From Nitrospinaceae bacterium (GTDB taxonomy: Bacteria; Nitrospinota; Nitrospinia; Nitrospinales; VA-1), in NCBI GenBank assembly GCA_021604505.1, contig BQJC01000003.1:310001-374000 (forward strand): a stretch of 64,000 nucleotides of DNA, in the 5' to 3' direction. The notes beneath the pieces were generated by a model, which searched no databases, was not told the DNA's origin, and saw only the letters and a list, made by a program, of their open reading frames with translations. Every line of letters starts with the position of its first letter. Positions within the stretch are counted from its first letter, which is position 1. The translations under genes and the position numbers were made by a program. Positions 44,935 through 53,717 of this stretch are shown piece by piece.

Positions 44935-46470
44935 TCAAGTGCCGGCAATCTTATATTTTTCCTGATGCATTTTTGGGTTGACCTGAAAAATGATTTCGAT
45001 TTTGTATTGCTCTTCGGTTTCTTCGATGAAGGAACTTTCCTCCTGAAACATCAGGTCATAGATAGCCGGATGGACCTCCACCTGGATTGCTTTGGGTCCT
45101 GAATTATGACTGGCCAGTTTCTGTATCTCCCGAATGATCTCATAACAAACCGTGGTCGGTGACTTGATGGTTCCTTTTCCTCCGCAATAAAAACAGGGAT
45201 CGCAAAGAGTCTGCACAAGGCTTTCCCGGACCCGTTTGCGGGTCATTTCGGCCAACCCCAGCTCTGAAATTTTAAGAATCCGCGTCCGCGACCGGTCCCC
45301 TTTAAGGGCCTGGGTCAACGCGTTCCAAACGATCTCCTTGCTTTCCTCCTTGGCCATATCGATGAAATCGACGATGATGATGCCGCCGATATTGCGTAAT
45401 CGCAATTGATAGACAATTTCCTTAACCGCCTCAAGGTTGGTTTTCAATATGGTTTCTTCCGGGTCCGTCTGTCCCACGAATTTTCCGGTATTCACATCGA
45501 TGGCAATCAGAGCCTCGGTCTGGTCGATAGTGATGAACCCTCCGGACTTGAGCCACACCTTACGGTCCAGAGCGCGGTTGATTTCTATTTCGATACCGTT
45601 GTGATGAAAAATCGGCGTGGGGTTGTCGTGGTATTCAAGTTTGTCGACCAAGTGGGGAAGGTAGTTGGAACAAAACTCGATGCATCTTTCGTGATCTTCC
45701 TTGGAATCGATCACCAGCCGCTTCACATCCTGCGTGAATAAGTCACGAATAGAACGGAATATGAGGTTGAGGTCCTCATAAAACAAGTGGCCGGACCCCA
45801 TACCGTTGTTCGAGTTGTTTTCCAGTTTATCCCAAAGCCGGTGCAGAAAACTGAGATCGGTTTCAAAGTCCTCTTTTTCACAGTTTTGTCCCGCGGTGCG
45901 GACAATATACCCCTGCCCCGGCCTGCCGATCTCCGTCATGAGAGCCCGAAGCCTGTCTTTTTCGGTTTCATCTTCGATTCGCCGGGAGACGCTGATGTGG
46001 TTCACCGTGGGCATATAGACCAGATACCGGCCGGGAAGGCTGATATAGGTGGTGATTCGGGCGCCCTTGGTTCCGAGCGGGTTTTTGGCCACCTGCACAA
46101 TAATTTCCTGACCCTCCCGCAAAAGATCCTGAATGGGGATGCCATGATTGAGCTGGCGCTGAGGTTTATCGTCGGATTCTTTTTCCCCTTGCCCGGTCAC
46201 GGGAATTCCATTGCCCTCCGACTCTTCGAGATCGAGCATGTCGAGAACATCGATGTCTCCGACATATAAAAAACCGGCTTTTTCCAATCCGATATCCACA
46301 AACGCCACTTGCATTCCGGGAAGGATTTTGGTGACCGTCCCCTTATAAATGTTGCCTACAATCCCCTTGTTGAACTTGTGCTCGATGAACAACTCGACGA
46401 GTTGGTTGTTCTCCATCAAGGCGACACGGATTTCGCGCGGATTGGAATTTATTATGATCTCGGAGTGCAT
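44935..46470 (-). CDS. rng: Ribonuclease G/E family endoribonuclease
   Basis: A 511-residue RNase G/E core with an S1 domain near residues 35-110 ('GNIYKGTVTKILPGMQVAFVDIG'), the catalytic aspartates in 'IAIDVNTGKFVG' and 'IIIVDFIDMAKEE', and the Zn-link cysteines in 'CDPCFYCGGKG'. It has no long C-terminal scaffold, so it is G-like in size. It should cut single-stranded rRNA and mRNA, including 5' 16S maturation. Confidence 0.92.
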   Translation of the reverse strand: MHSEIIINSNPREIRVALMENNQLVELFIEHKFNKGIVGNIYKGTVTKILPGMQVAFVDIGLEKAGFLYVGDIDVLDMLDLEESEGNGIPVTGQGEKESDDKPQRQLNHGIPIQDLLREGQEIIVQVAKNPLGTKGARITTYISLPGRYLVYMPTVNHISVSRRIEDETEKDRLRALMTEIGRPGQGYIVRTAGQNCEKEDFETDLSFLHRLWDKLENNSNNGMGSGHLFYEDLNLIFRSIRDLFTQDVKRLVIDSKEDHERCIEFCSNYLPHLVDKLEYHDNPTPIFHHNGIEIEINRALDRKVWLKSGGFITIDQTEALIAIDVNTGKFVGQTDPEETILKTNLEAVKEIVYQLRLRNIGGIIIVDFIDMAKEESKEIVWNALTQALKGDRSRTRILKISELGLAEMTRKRVRESLVQTLCDPCFYCGGKGTIKSPTTVCYEIIREIQKLASHNSGPKAIQVEVHPAIYDLMFQEESSFIEETEEQYKIEIIFQVNPKMHQEKYKIAGT

Positions 46471-46713
46471 GAACCCATTATTCCTAAAACAATTTTAAAT
46501 GCCGTTTGGAGAAATAGATTCATCCCTTCAAGGTGAGAAAGGGGAAATTCTTATCTCGTATATTTCTCCAAAACCCCGCTTGGGAAAAAGGGAATAAACA
46601 TGATTCAGGGTGCCAGATTATACCACGTAATTTCGGGTCTGAGTCTTGAAAGCTTGGAAAAACCTGAACCTGCCCAAGAATCAATTATTTTTTTGAAAAG
46701 AGAATGGGCCTGG

Positions 46714-47814
46714 TCAATGGATGGTCCGCCGCATCTCGATATTCAGCAACAACCCGACGGCAAAAAAATTGCTGATCAACGAAGACCCCCCGTAACTCAT
46801 CAAGGGGAGAGGAAGGCCCGTTACAGGAAACAAGCCGATGGTCATGCCAATGTTAAAAATGATGTAAAAGGTGAACGAACTGATCAATCCCAACGCCAGG
46901 AAAAAACCGAACCGGTCTGCAGCCCGGAACGCGATGTTCAATCCCTTCAAAATAATAAAAAGATACAAACCCAAAAGAATGGCAACCCCGACAAACCCCG
47001 TTTCTTCAGCAAAAACAGAAAAAATGAAATCGGTATGTTTTTCAGGCAGAAAATTAAGGCGGCTCTGCGTGCCCGCAAACAATCCCTTACCCCAGAACCC
47101 TCCTGACCCGATAGCGATTTTGGATTGAATCGTGTGGTAACCCGCACCCAAAGGGTCCAGTTCAGGGTTGAATAAAGTCAAAACCCGGGTCTTTTGATAG
47201 TCTTGCAGAAAAAACCAGAGAAGAGGAGCGGAGATCAAGCCTAAAACAGAAAGCTTCAACAAAGTGAAAAAATTAAATTCAATGGCGGCGATAAACACCA
47301 GGAAAATTAAAAACGTCATTATCGCCGTCCCCAGATCCGGTTGGCGGACAATGAGCCCGGCGATGACCAGAGTGAGAAAAGTCGGCAGAATCAAATCTTT
47401 GAACTGAAATTGCCCCTGAAGCTTTCCGGTCTCAAAATACTTGGCAAGAAAAATGATCAACGAAATTTTGGCAAACTCAGATATCTGAATGCTTAGCGGC
47501 CCCAAATGAATCCATCGCCTGGCCCCGGAGGCCACCGTTCCAAAAAATAGAACATACAGCAGAGCCAGAACCGTAAGACCATAAATTAAATAAGCATATC
47601 GGCTGAAAAACCGGTAATCGACAGCGATCGCCACGGACATGGCGATCAGGCCATAAACGATCCAGTAAATTTGTTTGATATAGAGGCTGCGGAAGAACGG
47701 TTCCGGACGGCCATGATTCGCGCTGTAAATAATCACAACACCAAGGATGGCCACGCCAAGGGTGATGATCAGAAACCACCAACTGAAATTTGTAGTCAGC
47801 CTTCGATCGATCAT
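46714..47814 (-). CDS. rodA: Rod-shape-determining protein RodA (SEDS glycosyltransferase)
   Basis: A 366-residue polytopic membrane protein of the SEDS family, about ten helices, with 'GPLSIQISEFAKISLIIFLA', 'RQPDLGTAIMTFLIF', 'GSGGFWGKGLFAGTQSRLNFLPEKHTDFIF' and 'FPVTGLPLPLMSYGGSS' conserved as in RodA (peptidoglycan polymerase working with PBP2). The usual mrdA partner is not next to it in this window. 243 bases downstream is rng, a neighbour seen in rod-shape clusters of many Gram-negatives. Confidence 0.9.
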   Translation of the reverse strand: MIDRRLTTNFSWWFLIITLGVAILGVVIIYSANHGRPEPFFRSLYIKQIYWIVYGLIAMSVAIAVDYRFFSRYAYLIYGLTVLALLYVLFFGTVASGARRWIHLGPLSIQISEFAKISLIIFLAKYFETGKLQGQFQFKDLILPTFLTLVIAGLIVRQPDLGTAIMTFLIFLVFIAAIEFNFFTLLKLSVLGLISAPLLWFFLQDYQKTRVLTLFNPELDPLGAGYHTIQSKIAIGSGGFWGKGLFAGTQSRLNFLPEKHTDFIFSVFAEETGFVGVAILLGLYLFIILKGLNIAFRAADRFGFFLALGLISSFTFYIIFNIGMTIGLFPVTGLPLPLMSYGGSSLISNFFAVGLLLNIEMRRTIH

Positions 47815-48744
47815 AATTGCGGCCTATAATATCATCATGGGGATAAAAGGCGAGAAAACTGAGCAGAAAAACGGTTGAAAGTTGGAAACTTTTTATTTTT
47901 CTTATGCCGCTGGAACATTCAAAGGCAAAATAAATTTTTCATCCGCCATTTTATATCGACAAACTCTCAAAACATGCCAGTCAATTAAAATTCAATAAGT
48001 TAAGACATCTGCACAGTTTCTAGTCGGTCCTGAGAAACCCCTCAAATCGTTCCCGTTAGAGGGTTTATCCCCTGAGTTTCCCACAGGTTTTACACATCTT
48101 CTGTGGATTAAAATATTTTAATCTTATGCTCTCCCGGCCCTGGCTCATAGCCTGAAATTCCAGTGAGCCAGCGGACCAGCCCTTTAGTTGCCGGGCGCAA
48201 GCTTACCAAACCATGGAAATCCTAAATTAAATTAAGGGTTTTCGCCCCAAACGCATTGAAAAATCGGTTTTCCATTGTCATGGCAACCGCTTCAAGACCT
48301 TCAAATTTTTGAACACTTGCAGACCCTTTATTTAAAAGAGATATCGACCTATTCAAACGAAAATGGATAAAAAAGTGCATAGGAACAGGGTCGCAGGCAA
48401 CGCCAATTTTTTGAACGTCGAAATCCCGCATAAAATCGGCCCAGAACTCCTCTTTCCCCTTTTCAGCTAAACGCTGTGGATAACTATAACCTGTCAAGAA
48501 TTTTTATTCCCTGCAAACGATTCTAAAAATAAAATATTTATAACTAATTGATTAATAGTAATTAATTTTACTTTTTCAGTATTTTTGACCGGAAATTTTG
48601 GGGGAAAAATTCGCCCGTTTTTTCCAGATTCTGGTTATTTTTCACAGCTTATTAACATCTGGAAAATGATTGGCGAGGAGCGAGGGAAGGCTTAAAATTC
48701 AGCGCGGGTTCGGCTCACCGATATTTTGACGGCCCTGGATACCG
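47815..48744. other. Long geneless stretch with DnaA-box-like sites (candidate oriC)
   Basis: This 930-base stretch between rodA and rluD holds no convincing gene. It contains one exact DnaA box TGTGGATAA (48475-48483), single-mismatch versions at 48102-48110 (TGTGGATTA) and 47838-47846 (TGGGGATAA), and looser ones around 48065-48100. A strongly A+T-rich block (about 48527-48585) lies next to the exact box, as a DNA unwinding element would. A hairpin-forming pair (AAACCCCTC / GAGGGTTT) sits at about 48035-48066. No dnaA or dnaN gene is in the window. Box matches are by eye; cumulative GC skew was not computed. Confidence 0.4.
48475..48483 (-). promoter_or_regulatory. Exact DnaA box
   Basis: The nine bases TGTGGATAA equal the reverse complement of the consensus TTATCCACA. 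They lie beside the A+T-rich block and within about 400 bases of single-mismatch versions. A single nine-base match is weak alone; the cluster raises its value. Confidence 0.45.
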
Positions 48745-49677
48745 TCAAAGCTTTTCCCCAAGAGATTCATGGCGTTTCAAATAAAGATCCAAATCCGTAG
48801 GCGGAGAAGAAACAAACGTTTTTTCTTCCCCCGAGACAGGATGGACGATTTCCAATCGATGAGCGTGCAGGGCCTGACGCGGCATTTTCATGTGTTTTTC
48901 ATCCAGTTTGCCCCCATAGGTCTTGTCTCCCAGAATGGGATGCCCAAGGGACGCCACATGCACTCGAATCTGATGCGTCCTTCCGGTTTTAGGAAACAGC
49001 CGCAAATAGGAAAAATGCGGATAACGGGCGATCACCTCATAGGCCGTGGTCGCCTCCCGGCCTCCCTGCTTTTGGGGCGCCATTTTCTTTCTGTGAATTT
49101 TGTGCCTGCCGATAGGAAGGTCGATGACCCCGCTGTCCGCCTTCACGATGCCCCGCACCAGCGCGAGATATATCTTTCGAATCGTCCTTTGTTTGAACTG
49201 CCGGGTGAGGGAGCGGTGGGCCGTCTCGTTTTTGGCCACCAGGACCAGACCGGAAGTGTCTTTGTCCAGGCGATGCACGATTCCCGGACGTTCCACCCCG
49301 CCGATTCCCGTCAGATCCGGGCAGTGATGCAACAACGCATTGACCAGCGTTCCCGTGAAATGACCGGGAGCCGGGTGAACCACCATGCCGGGCGGCTTGT
49401 CGACGACCACCATACAATCGTCCTCAAAGACGATATTCAAAGGGATGGCTTCCGCATGCAAGTCCAAGGGAACAGGCGGCGGGACATCGATCTCTATGAC
49501 ATCCCCCGGTTTCACCTTGTACTTGGCAGGCGCCAGCTCGCCGTTGACCGACACCTTCTTAAGCTCGATCAACCGCTTCACCTGCGAACGGCTGATCTCC
49601 CTCTGGACATTTGATAGAAACAGATCCAGACGCTTCCTGGACCCGGCGGGATCGACTTTATAGGTGAGTGGTTGCAT
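48745..49677 (-). CDS. rluD: 23S rRNA pseudouridine synthase RluD
   Basis: A 310-residue enzyme with an N-terminal S4 domain ('RKRLDLFLSNVQREISRSQVKRLI'-like, residues ~11-70) and catalytic 'HRLDKDTSGLVLVAKN' with the essential Asp near residue 139. RluD makes the pseudouridines in helix 69 of 23S rRNA. 'ARYPHFSYLRLFPKTGRTHQIRVH' is typical. Close homologues RluC/RluA share motifs, so the exact target is inferred. Confidence 0.9.
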   Translation of the reverse strand: MQPLTYKVDPAGSRKRLDLFLSNVQREISRSQVKRLIELKKVSVNGELAPAKYKVKPGDVIEIDVPPPVPLDLHAEAIPLNIVFEDDCMVVVDKPPGMVVHPAPGHFTGTLVNALLHHCPDLTGIGGVERPGIVHRLDKDTSGLVLVAKNETAHRSLTRQFKQRTIRKIYLALVRGIVKADSGVIDLPIGRHKIHRKKMAPQKQGGREATTAYEVIARYPHFSYLRLFPKTGRTHQIRVHVASLGHPILGDKTYGGKLDEKHMKMPRQALHAHRLEIVHPVSGEEKTFVSSPPTDLDLYLKRHESLGEKL

Positions 49678-49701
49678 GGTTTTCCCGCATTAAAGAAGAA
49701 A

Positions 49702-50223
49702 TCACTTTTCCATCAGGCGCGGCATCAGGTCCACCAGATTGCAGGGCGGGTTGTTGCTGTTCAGCTGATGAACCAGAATCCCGTCCCAGGCGTCCTTGCA
49801 GGCTCCCGTGGACCCGGGAAGCGCGAACAGAAAAGTGCCATTCGCCACCCCGCCCGTCGCCCTGGACTGCATGGTGGAGGTTTTGATATTCTCGTAGCTC
49901 AGCATGCGGAACAACTCGCCGAAGCCAGGGATCGGCTTATCGTAAAGCGCCTCAAACGCCTCCGGCGTTACATCGCGCCCGGTGACCCCCGTGCCGCCGG
50001 TGGCGATCACCACATCCACATCGTCGCGGCTAATCCATTCTTTTAAGCTTTTCTGAAGAAGCGGAATCTCGTCTTTCACGATACGCTTCTCGACGACGTT
50101 ATGTCCCGCCTTTTCGATGCGCTCCACCAGCGTTTTTCCCGACTTGTCATCCGCTTCCGTGCGCGTGTCGGAAACCGTGAGCACCGCGATATTGACCACC
50201 TTGGGTTTTACGTTGTCATTCAT
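49702..50223 (-). CDS. moaB: Molybdopterin adenylyltransferase-type protein MoaB
   Basis: A 173-residue MoaB/MogA-like protein with the conserved 'TVSDTRTEADDKSGKTL' and 'VIATGGTGVTGRDVTPEAF' motifs that bind molybdopterin and ATP. It should adenylate molybdopterin before metal insertion. It lies 24 bases past rluD on the same strand and is divergent from a pteridine-reductase-like SDR. No other moa gene is near. Confidence 0.88.
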   Translation of the reverse strand: MNDNVKPKVVNIAVLTVSDTRTEADDKSGKTLVERIEKAGHNVVEKRIVKDEIPLLQKSLKEWISRDDVDVVIATGGTGVTGRDVTPEAFEALYDKPIPGFGELFRMLSYENIKTSTMQSRATGGVANGTFLFALPGSTGACKDAWDGILVHQLNSNNPPCNLVDLMPRLMEK

Positions 50224-50357
50224 CCGTTCATCTCCACAATTTATAAATTAAAGAATCCATACTTTGAAACCATTGGATTTTAAAAGGCAATTGGAAAAAA
50301 CCACATCCTTTGCTATGGTTGAAAGAAGTATACCGACAAACATTGAGGGGTTCAACA

Positions 50358-51137
50358 ATGCCGACCGCCATCATCACCGGGGGAAGAATACGACTGGGAA
50401 GCGCCATGGCCCTGCACCTGGCCAAAAAAGGCTACGATATCGCCCTGCACCACAGAACCTCAGGCGAAAGCGCCGTAGGAACCATCGCCGAGATCCGCGC
50501 CGCCGGTGTCAAATGCGAACCCTTCGCCTGCGACTTCACCGACCTTGCCGCCGTGGAAAGCCTGATCGAAATGATCGTCTCCCGGTTCACCGATATCGAA
50601 CTGCTCGTCAACTCCGCCGCCAACTTCATTCAGGAAGACATCGAGCACACCACCACGAAAACCATGCTGGACACCTTTCATATCAATCTGTTGGCCCCCT
50701 ATCTGATGATGCGGGAATATAAAAAACACGTCAACCGCGGGATGATCGTGAACATCCTCGATGAACGCATCTCAAGAAACGTCCCGACCTTCGCCGCCTA
50801 TTCCGTCGCCAAAGTCGGGTTGGCGCATCTCACCCATCTTGCCTCCATCGAATGGGGAGCGACGGTCAGAGTCAACGGCATCGCGCCAGGGCTCATCCTG
50901 CCGCCTCAAGGAGGAGCCGAAGACTATCTGGCACGCGGCAAATCCCTGATCCCCACCCTGACCCACGGAACTGTAGAGGACATCTGCCGCGGACTCGATT
51001 ATTTGCTGGAAAGTTCCTTCGTGAACGGCGAGACCCTGTTCATCGACGGCGGCCAGTCCAAAGGCTGGGCGCGGAAGCAGAAAGGCGAAAAATCCACCCC
51101 ACCCGAAGACCCCTCCTGGCTTAATGGCGGGATTTAA
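50358..51137 (+). CDS. SDR oxidoreductase, FolM/pteridine-reductase-like
   Basis: A 259-residue SDR. Its cofactor motif 'TGGRIRLGSAMALHL' has the T-G-x3-R-x-G form used by pteridine reductases and FolM (dihydromonapterin reductase) instead of T-G-x3-G-x-G. Active-site Tyr/Lys are in 'AYSVAKVGL', and the acidic N-terminal end is usual. ATG at 50358 has a GAGGGG Shine-Dalgarno and is preferred to 50310. Adjacency to moaB is interesting since both handle pterins, but they point in opposite directions. Confidence 0.78.
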   Translation: MPTAIITGGRIRLGSAMALHLAKKGYDIALHHRTSGESAVGTIAEIRAAGVKCEPFACDFTDLAAVESLIEMIVSRFTDIELLVNSAANFIQEDIEHTTTKTMLDTFHINLLAPYLMMREYKKHVNRGMIVNILDERISRNVPTFAAYSVAKVGLAHLTHLASIEWGATVRVNGIAPGLILPPQGGAEDYLARGKSLIPTLTHGTVEDICRGLDYLLESSFVNGETLFIDGGQSKGWARKQKGEKSTPPEDPSWLNGGI

Positions 51138-51810
51138 ATGGTCACCCTGGGACGGCCTCATACCTCATCGCAAACCGCGAAGCGGTGTGGCCGTTATAAT
51201 ATGCCCAAGCTTTCGTGCCCCGCAGGGGTAGATCCAAAAAATCTGGATTGCTTCGTCACCGTTGGCTCCTCGCAATGACGACCTAGAGATTTTCACCTCA
51301 AAGACGCAAAGAGAACTTGCTCCTCCTTCTGTGAAGTACCCCTTCGGGGCATGAAGGGAAAGGTAAAATATCACAGGGGTTGGGAGGATTTTGAACCTCC
51401 CCTACCCCTTCCTTACAAGGAGGGGAATAAAAACTCATCTCCTTACCAAGGGGAGGCTGGGAGGGGTGATTTTTCACCACATGGGACGCGGAGAGAAAAA
51501 GGGTAAGATCGGAGTGCTACTGGCAAGAACTGGCTATGATTGAGCTGTGGGAGTGATACCTACCTTTTAAAGCCTGGAAACAGCGGTTTTACAATGATTC
51601 GGGGCGATGGTACCTTGCCAAAGTTTATGGTTATAAGGGGCAGAAAATGCAAACCAAGCAGAAAAAATAGCCCAAAAACCATATTCCTATTGCGTTTCCT
51701 TATTCAAAATGCGAAAATTTAAAAACATGGAAAAAGACATAATTTCCCGTAATCTGTGCGCATACGTTACATTCTTGTAATGAAATACTCATATATTACC
51801 GATACCAACT
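51138..51810. repeat. Geneless stretch with dispersed-repeat debris (left boundary of A+T-rich island)
   Basis: No protein gene was found in 672 bases. It contains pieces of widespread genomic repeats: 'GATTGCTTCGTCACC' / 'CTCCTCGCAATGACG' around 51247-51280, 'AAGACGCAAAGAGA' at 51301, a 31-base and a 17-base segment that recur in inverted orientation at 53554-53643, and several CCTCCCC/GGGGAGG palindromic bits at 51382-51470. The final 200 bases are A+T-rich and lead into the three-gene block. Confidence 0.7.
51325..51375 (+). repeat. Left arm of inverted repeat flanking the A+T-rich island
   Basis: Bases 51325-51355 match the complement of 53613-53643 at 29 of 31 positions, and 51359-51375 match the complement of 53554-53570 at all 17. 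In the left copy the two segments are separated by 3 bases, in the right copy by 42 bases, so one copy has an insertion or the other a deletion. This marks a decayed inverted repeat about 2.2 kb apart. Confidence 0.8.
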
Positions 51811-52191
51811 TTGGAACCTCAAAAGCCCTCTTACGATATTGATGATTTTATTTCCGAGTGTGCATCTGAGGCTCCAAGAGTGACGGTCGCATATGATGCC
51901 GAAATGTCAGCAAAAAATAATTTTAATTTACCTACAGATAAAGACCTCATTTCTTTTATTGGCAATGGGGGCCTGAATCCTCGCAAATTTAAAAATAGTA
52001 GTCCTCAAAGGCTGGAACTTGCGGGTAATAGGGGAAAAATGGTCGATGCATACCATTTTCGAATCGGCCAGAAAATCGGATACATTGCTTTCCTTTTTAA
52101 CGAGCAACAAAAAAAATGGCGGATAAAATCTTTTAAAAATAACACACAGCAGGTAAGTCCAAAATTGCGAAAAATGTTGGGGGTAAAATGA
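51811..52191 (+). CDS. Hypothetical protein, possible toxin of a TA-like pair
   Basis: A 126-residue basic protein from a TTG start, the only usable start after the in-frame stop at 51781; an ATG at 51901 would give 96 residues. The C-terminal half ('AYHFRIGQKIGYIAFLFNEQQKKWRIKSFKNN') alternates aromatic and basic residues with the look of a small RelE/MqsR-type RNase fold, but I cannot assign it. Codon use is A+T-rich, unlike the neighbouring genes. Its stop overlaps the next gene's ATG by four bases. Confidence 0.55.
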   Translation: MEPQKPSYDIDDFISECASEAPRVTVAYDAEMSAKNNFNLPTDKDLISFIGNGGLNPRKFKNSSPQRLELAGNRGKMVDAYHFRIGQKIGYIAFLFNEQQKKWRIKSFKNNTQQVSPKLRKMLGVK

Positions 52192-52820
52192 AAGAAAAAC
52201 TATCCTGTCCCGAGTGTGATTCTACCAGTATAAAAACAGAAAAAATCTGCGAAGCTGTCAATGTACCCTTTGGCAAAACCGGACAATATGAAAAGACGTT
52301 TCATGTCTGTGAAAATTGTGGTGAAAAGGGATCATTTTCCAACAAAATATCTGAAGAAAACCATGAAAAATATTATGCGGCTTTGAAGGAAACCAATAAA
52401 CTTTCTGTGGCAGATATTTCCCAACATCTTTCCGCACAGGGCGACTCCATGGCTCATATAGAAAGGTCATTGGGCTTGGCCCAAAGAACTCTCTCGCGAT
52501 GGAAAACACAGGGTGTCTCTGCTTCTGGTATGGCTTTAATGAGAATTATTCGTACTTACCCGTGGATACTAAATGTGGCTGATGAAAATTTTGATGAACA
52601 ATTTGCGAACAAAGAACTAGTTTCACAAGCAGCTAAGGTACTCACTAGATGTGCCCAAGAAAATAATATAACGATCGAGACACAAGTTATACAATCTGCA
52701 AACAAAGTAACGGTTATTGGGGACTTTCACGGACCTAGTAATTCAGAGGAACTCCAAATGGAAACTGATCAAACATCCCAATTGTTCAAATATGATCGTG
52801 TAGTTCCAGCTGGTGCATGA
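52188..52820 (+). CDS. MqsA-like zinc-ribbon/HTH protein, possible antitoxin-regulator
   Basis: A 210-residue protein with an N-terminal zinc site of Cys7-x2-Cys10 and Cys41-x2-Cys44 and a helix-turn-helix near residues 72-108 ('LSVADISQHLSAQG' to 'LSRWKTQG'), an order like the MqsA/YgiT-type antitoxins. The C-terminal ~90 residues are an extra region without recognised family. The four-base overlap with the preceding gene (toxin first, antitoxin second) also resembles mqsRA. A self-repressing regulator is a reasonable inference. A+T-rich. Confidence 0.6.
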   Translation: MKEKLSCPECDSTSIKTEKICEAVNVPFGKTGQYEKTFHVCENCGEKGSFSNKISEENHEKYYAALKETNKLSVADISQHLSAQGDSMAHIERSLGLAQRTLSRWKTQGVSASGMALMRIIRTYPWILNVADENFDEQFANKELVSQAAKVLTRCAQENNITIETQVIQSANKVTVIGDFHGPSNSEELQMETDQTSQLFKYDRVVPAGA

Positions 52821-52823
52821 AGA

Positions 52824-53309
52824 ATGAAATTATTAGATTTTATTGTTTGCGATGATATCCGTCGAGAGGAAGGGGGCAAGTTCACCCTTGTTGGAGTTTA
52901 TAATGATAAAGTGGAATTTATACCCCTTACACCGGAAGAAGTAAAATGGCCCCAAAATAAACAAATTGGTGTTTATTGTAGGCTTGTAGGAGAAAAATCA
53001 GATTTTAATTTTGAAAAAGTTGTTATCATATTTAGCGATAATAATAAAGAAGTGGCGATAAGACTCGAGGGAAATATAGAGGAGCAATTGGAACAAAAGC
53101 CAAAAAAGATATTGGTTTTTTCTTTTGTATTTGGTATTTCTATTCCAAAACCTGCGACTTTATATCCAAAATTACAATTTATAAACGATGATCAAGTTAT
53201 AAATGAAATTTTGCCAGGTACAACATTATCATTTATAGCAAGGGAACTAAGTACAGGCAATAAACTCGGCACCCCTTCCCTCTCTCCACCCGAGAAAACC
53301 CAAAGTTGA
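52824..53309 (+). CDS. Hypothetical protein resembling DUF6941
   Basis: A 161-residue protein opening 'LLDFIVCDDIRREEGGKFTLVGVYND', which resembles the DUF6941 pattern of 'CDD.R...GGK.SL.GVY'. It is predicted all-beta rich with no signal or membrane segment, and its C-terminus is Ser/Pro-rich. It begins three bases after the preceding gene, so the three genes form one operon. No function is established. Confidence 0.55.
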   Translation: MKLLDFIVCDDIRREEGGKFTLVGVYNDKVEFIPLTPEEVKWPQNKQIGVYCRLVGEKSDFNFEKVVIIFSDNNKEVAIRLEGNIEEQLEQKPKKILVFSFVFGISIPKPATLYPKLQFINDDQVINEILPGTTLSFIARELSTGNKLGTPSLSPPEKTQS

Positions 53310-53717
53310 GCGTCCGAGGCAGTTGGTTTTTGCCAGCCACCTTAGTTTGCTAAAAGGTTTTTCTAAGCTCCTTTGATTGATTATGCTCCGTAGGGTCAAA
53401 GCTGTGGTCCTAACCATTCTTTGACTTCACCACTTCATTCCCAGCAGAACACTCCTTTCAAGCAATCCATTCGTTCCTTCATTTTTATTCTTGAAGAGTT
53501 TTCAAGTTTTTCTCTGCGTCCTTTGCGTCTTTGCGGTAAAATCCCCCCGCCCTTGTGATATTTTACCTTTGTTTTATGCCCGGCACGGGTATGTGGTATT
53601 CCTTCTTTAAAATTCATGCCCCAAAGGGGTACTTCACGGAAGGGGGATTTTCTTTTCATCGTGTCCAATGTTTTTCTTTACTTCACCCGATACCCCACGG
53701 CGTCCTCAAATTTAAAC
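53310..53717. repeat. Geneless stretch with repeat debris (right boundary of A+T-rich island)
   Basis: No convincing gene in 408 bases. Bases 53511-53540 hold the common repeat piece 'CTCTGCGTCCTTTGCGTC' followed by TTTGCGG, in inverted sense to 'AAGACGCAAAGAGA' at 51301. Bases 53554-53643 form the right arm of the inverted repeat. A 77-residue frame at 53435-53668 is composed of repeat translation and is not believed. Confidence 0.65.
53554..53643 (-). repeat. Right arm of inverted repeat flanking the A+T-rich island
   Basis: Contains the 17-base (53554-53570) and 31-base (53613-53643) matches to the left arm in reverse complement, separated by a 42-base block absent from the left copy. See the left arm entry for match counts. 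Confidence 0.8.

Noticed and set aside
48222-48497. 91-residue frame on the minus strand from a TTG inside the origin-like region
   Set aside because: No family resemblance, start overlaps the exact DnaA box, and the sequence is unlike neighbouring genes; more likely chance.
53435-53668. 77-residue frame on the minus strand
   Set aside because: It translates the dispersed repeat ('PQRRKGRREK' arises from the CTCTGCGTCC repeat), so it is repeat-derived.
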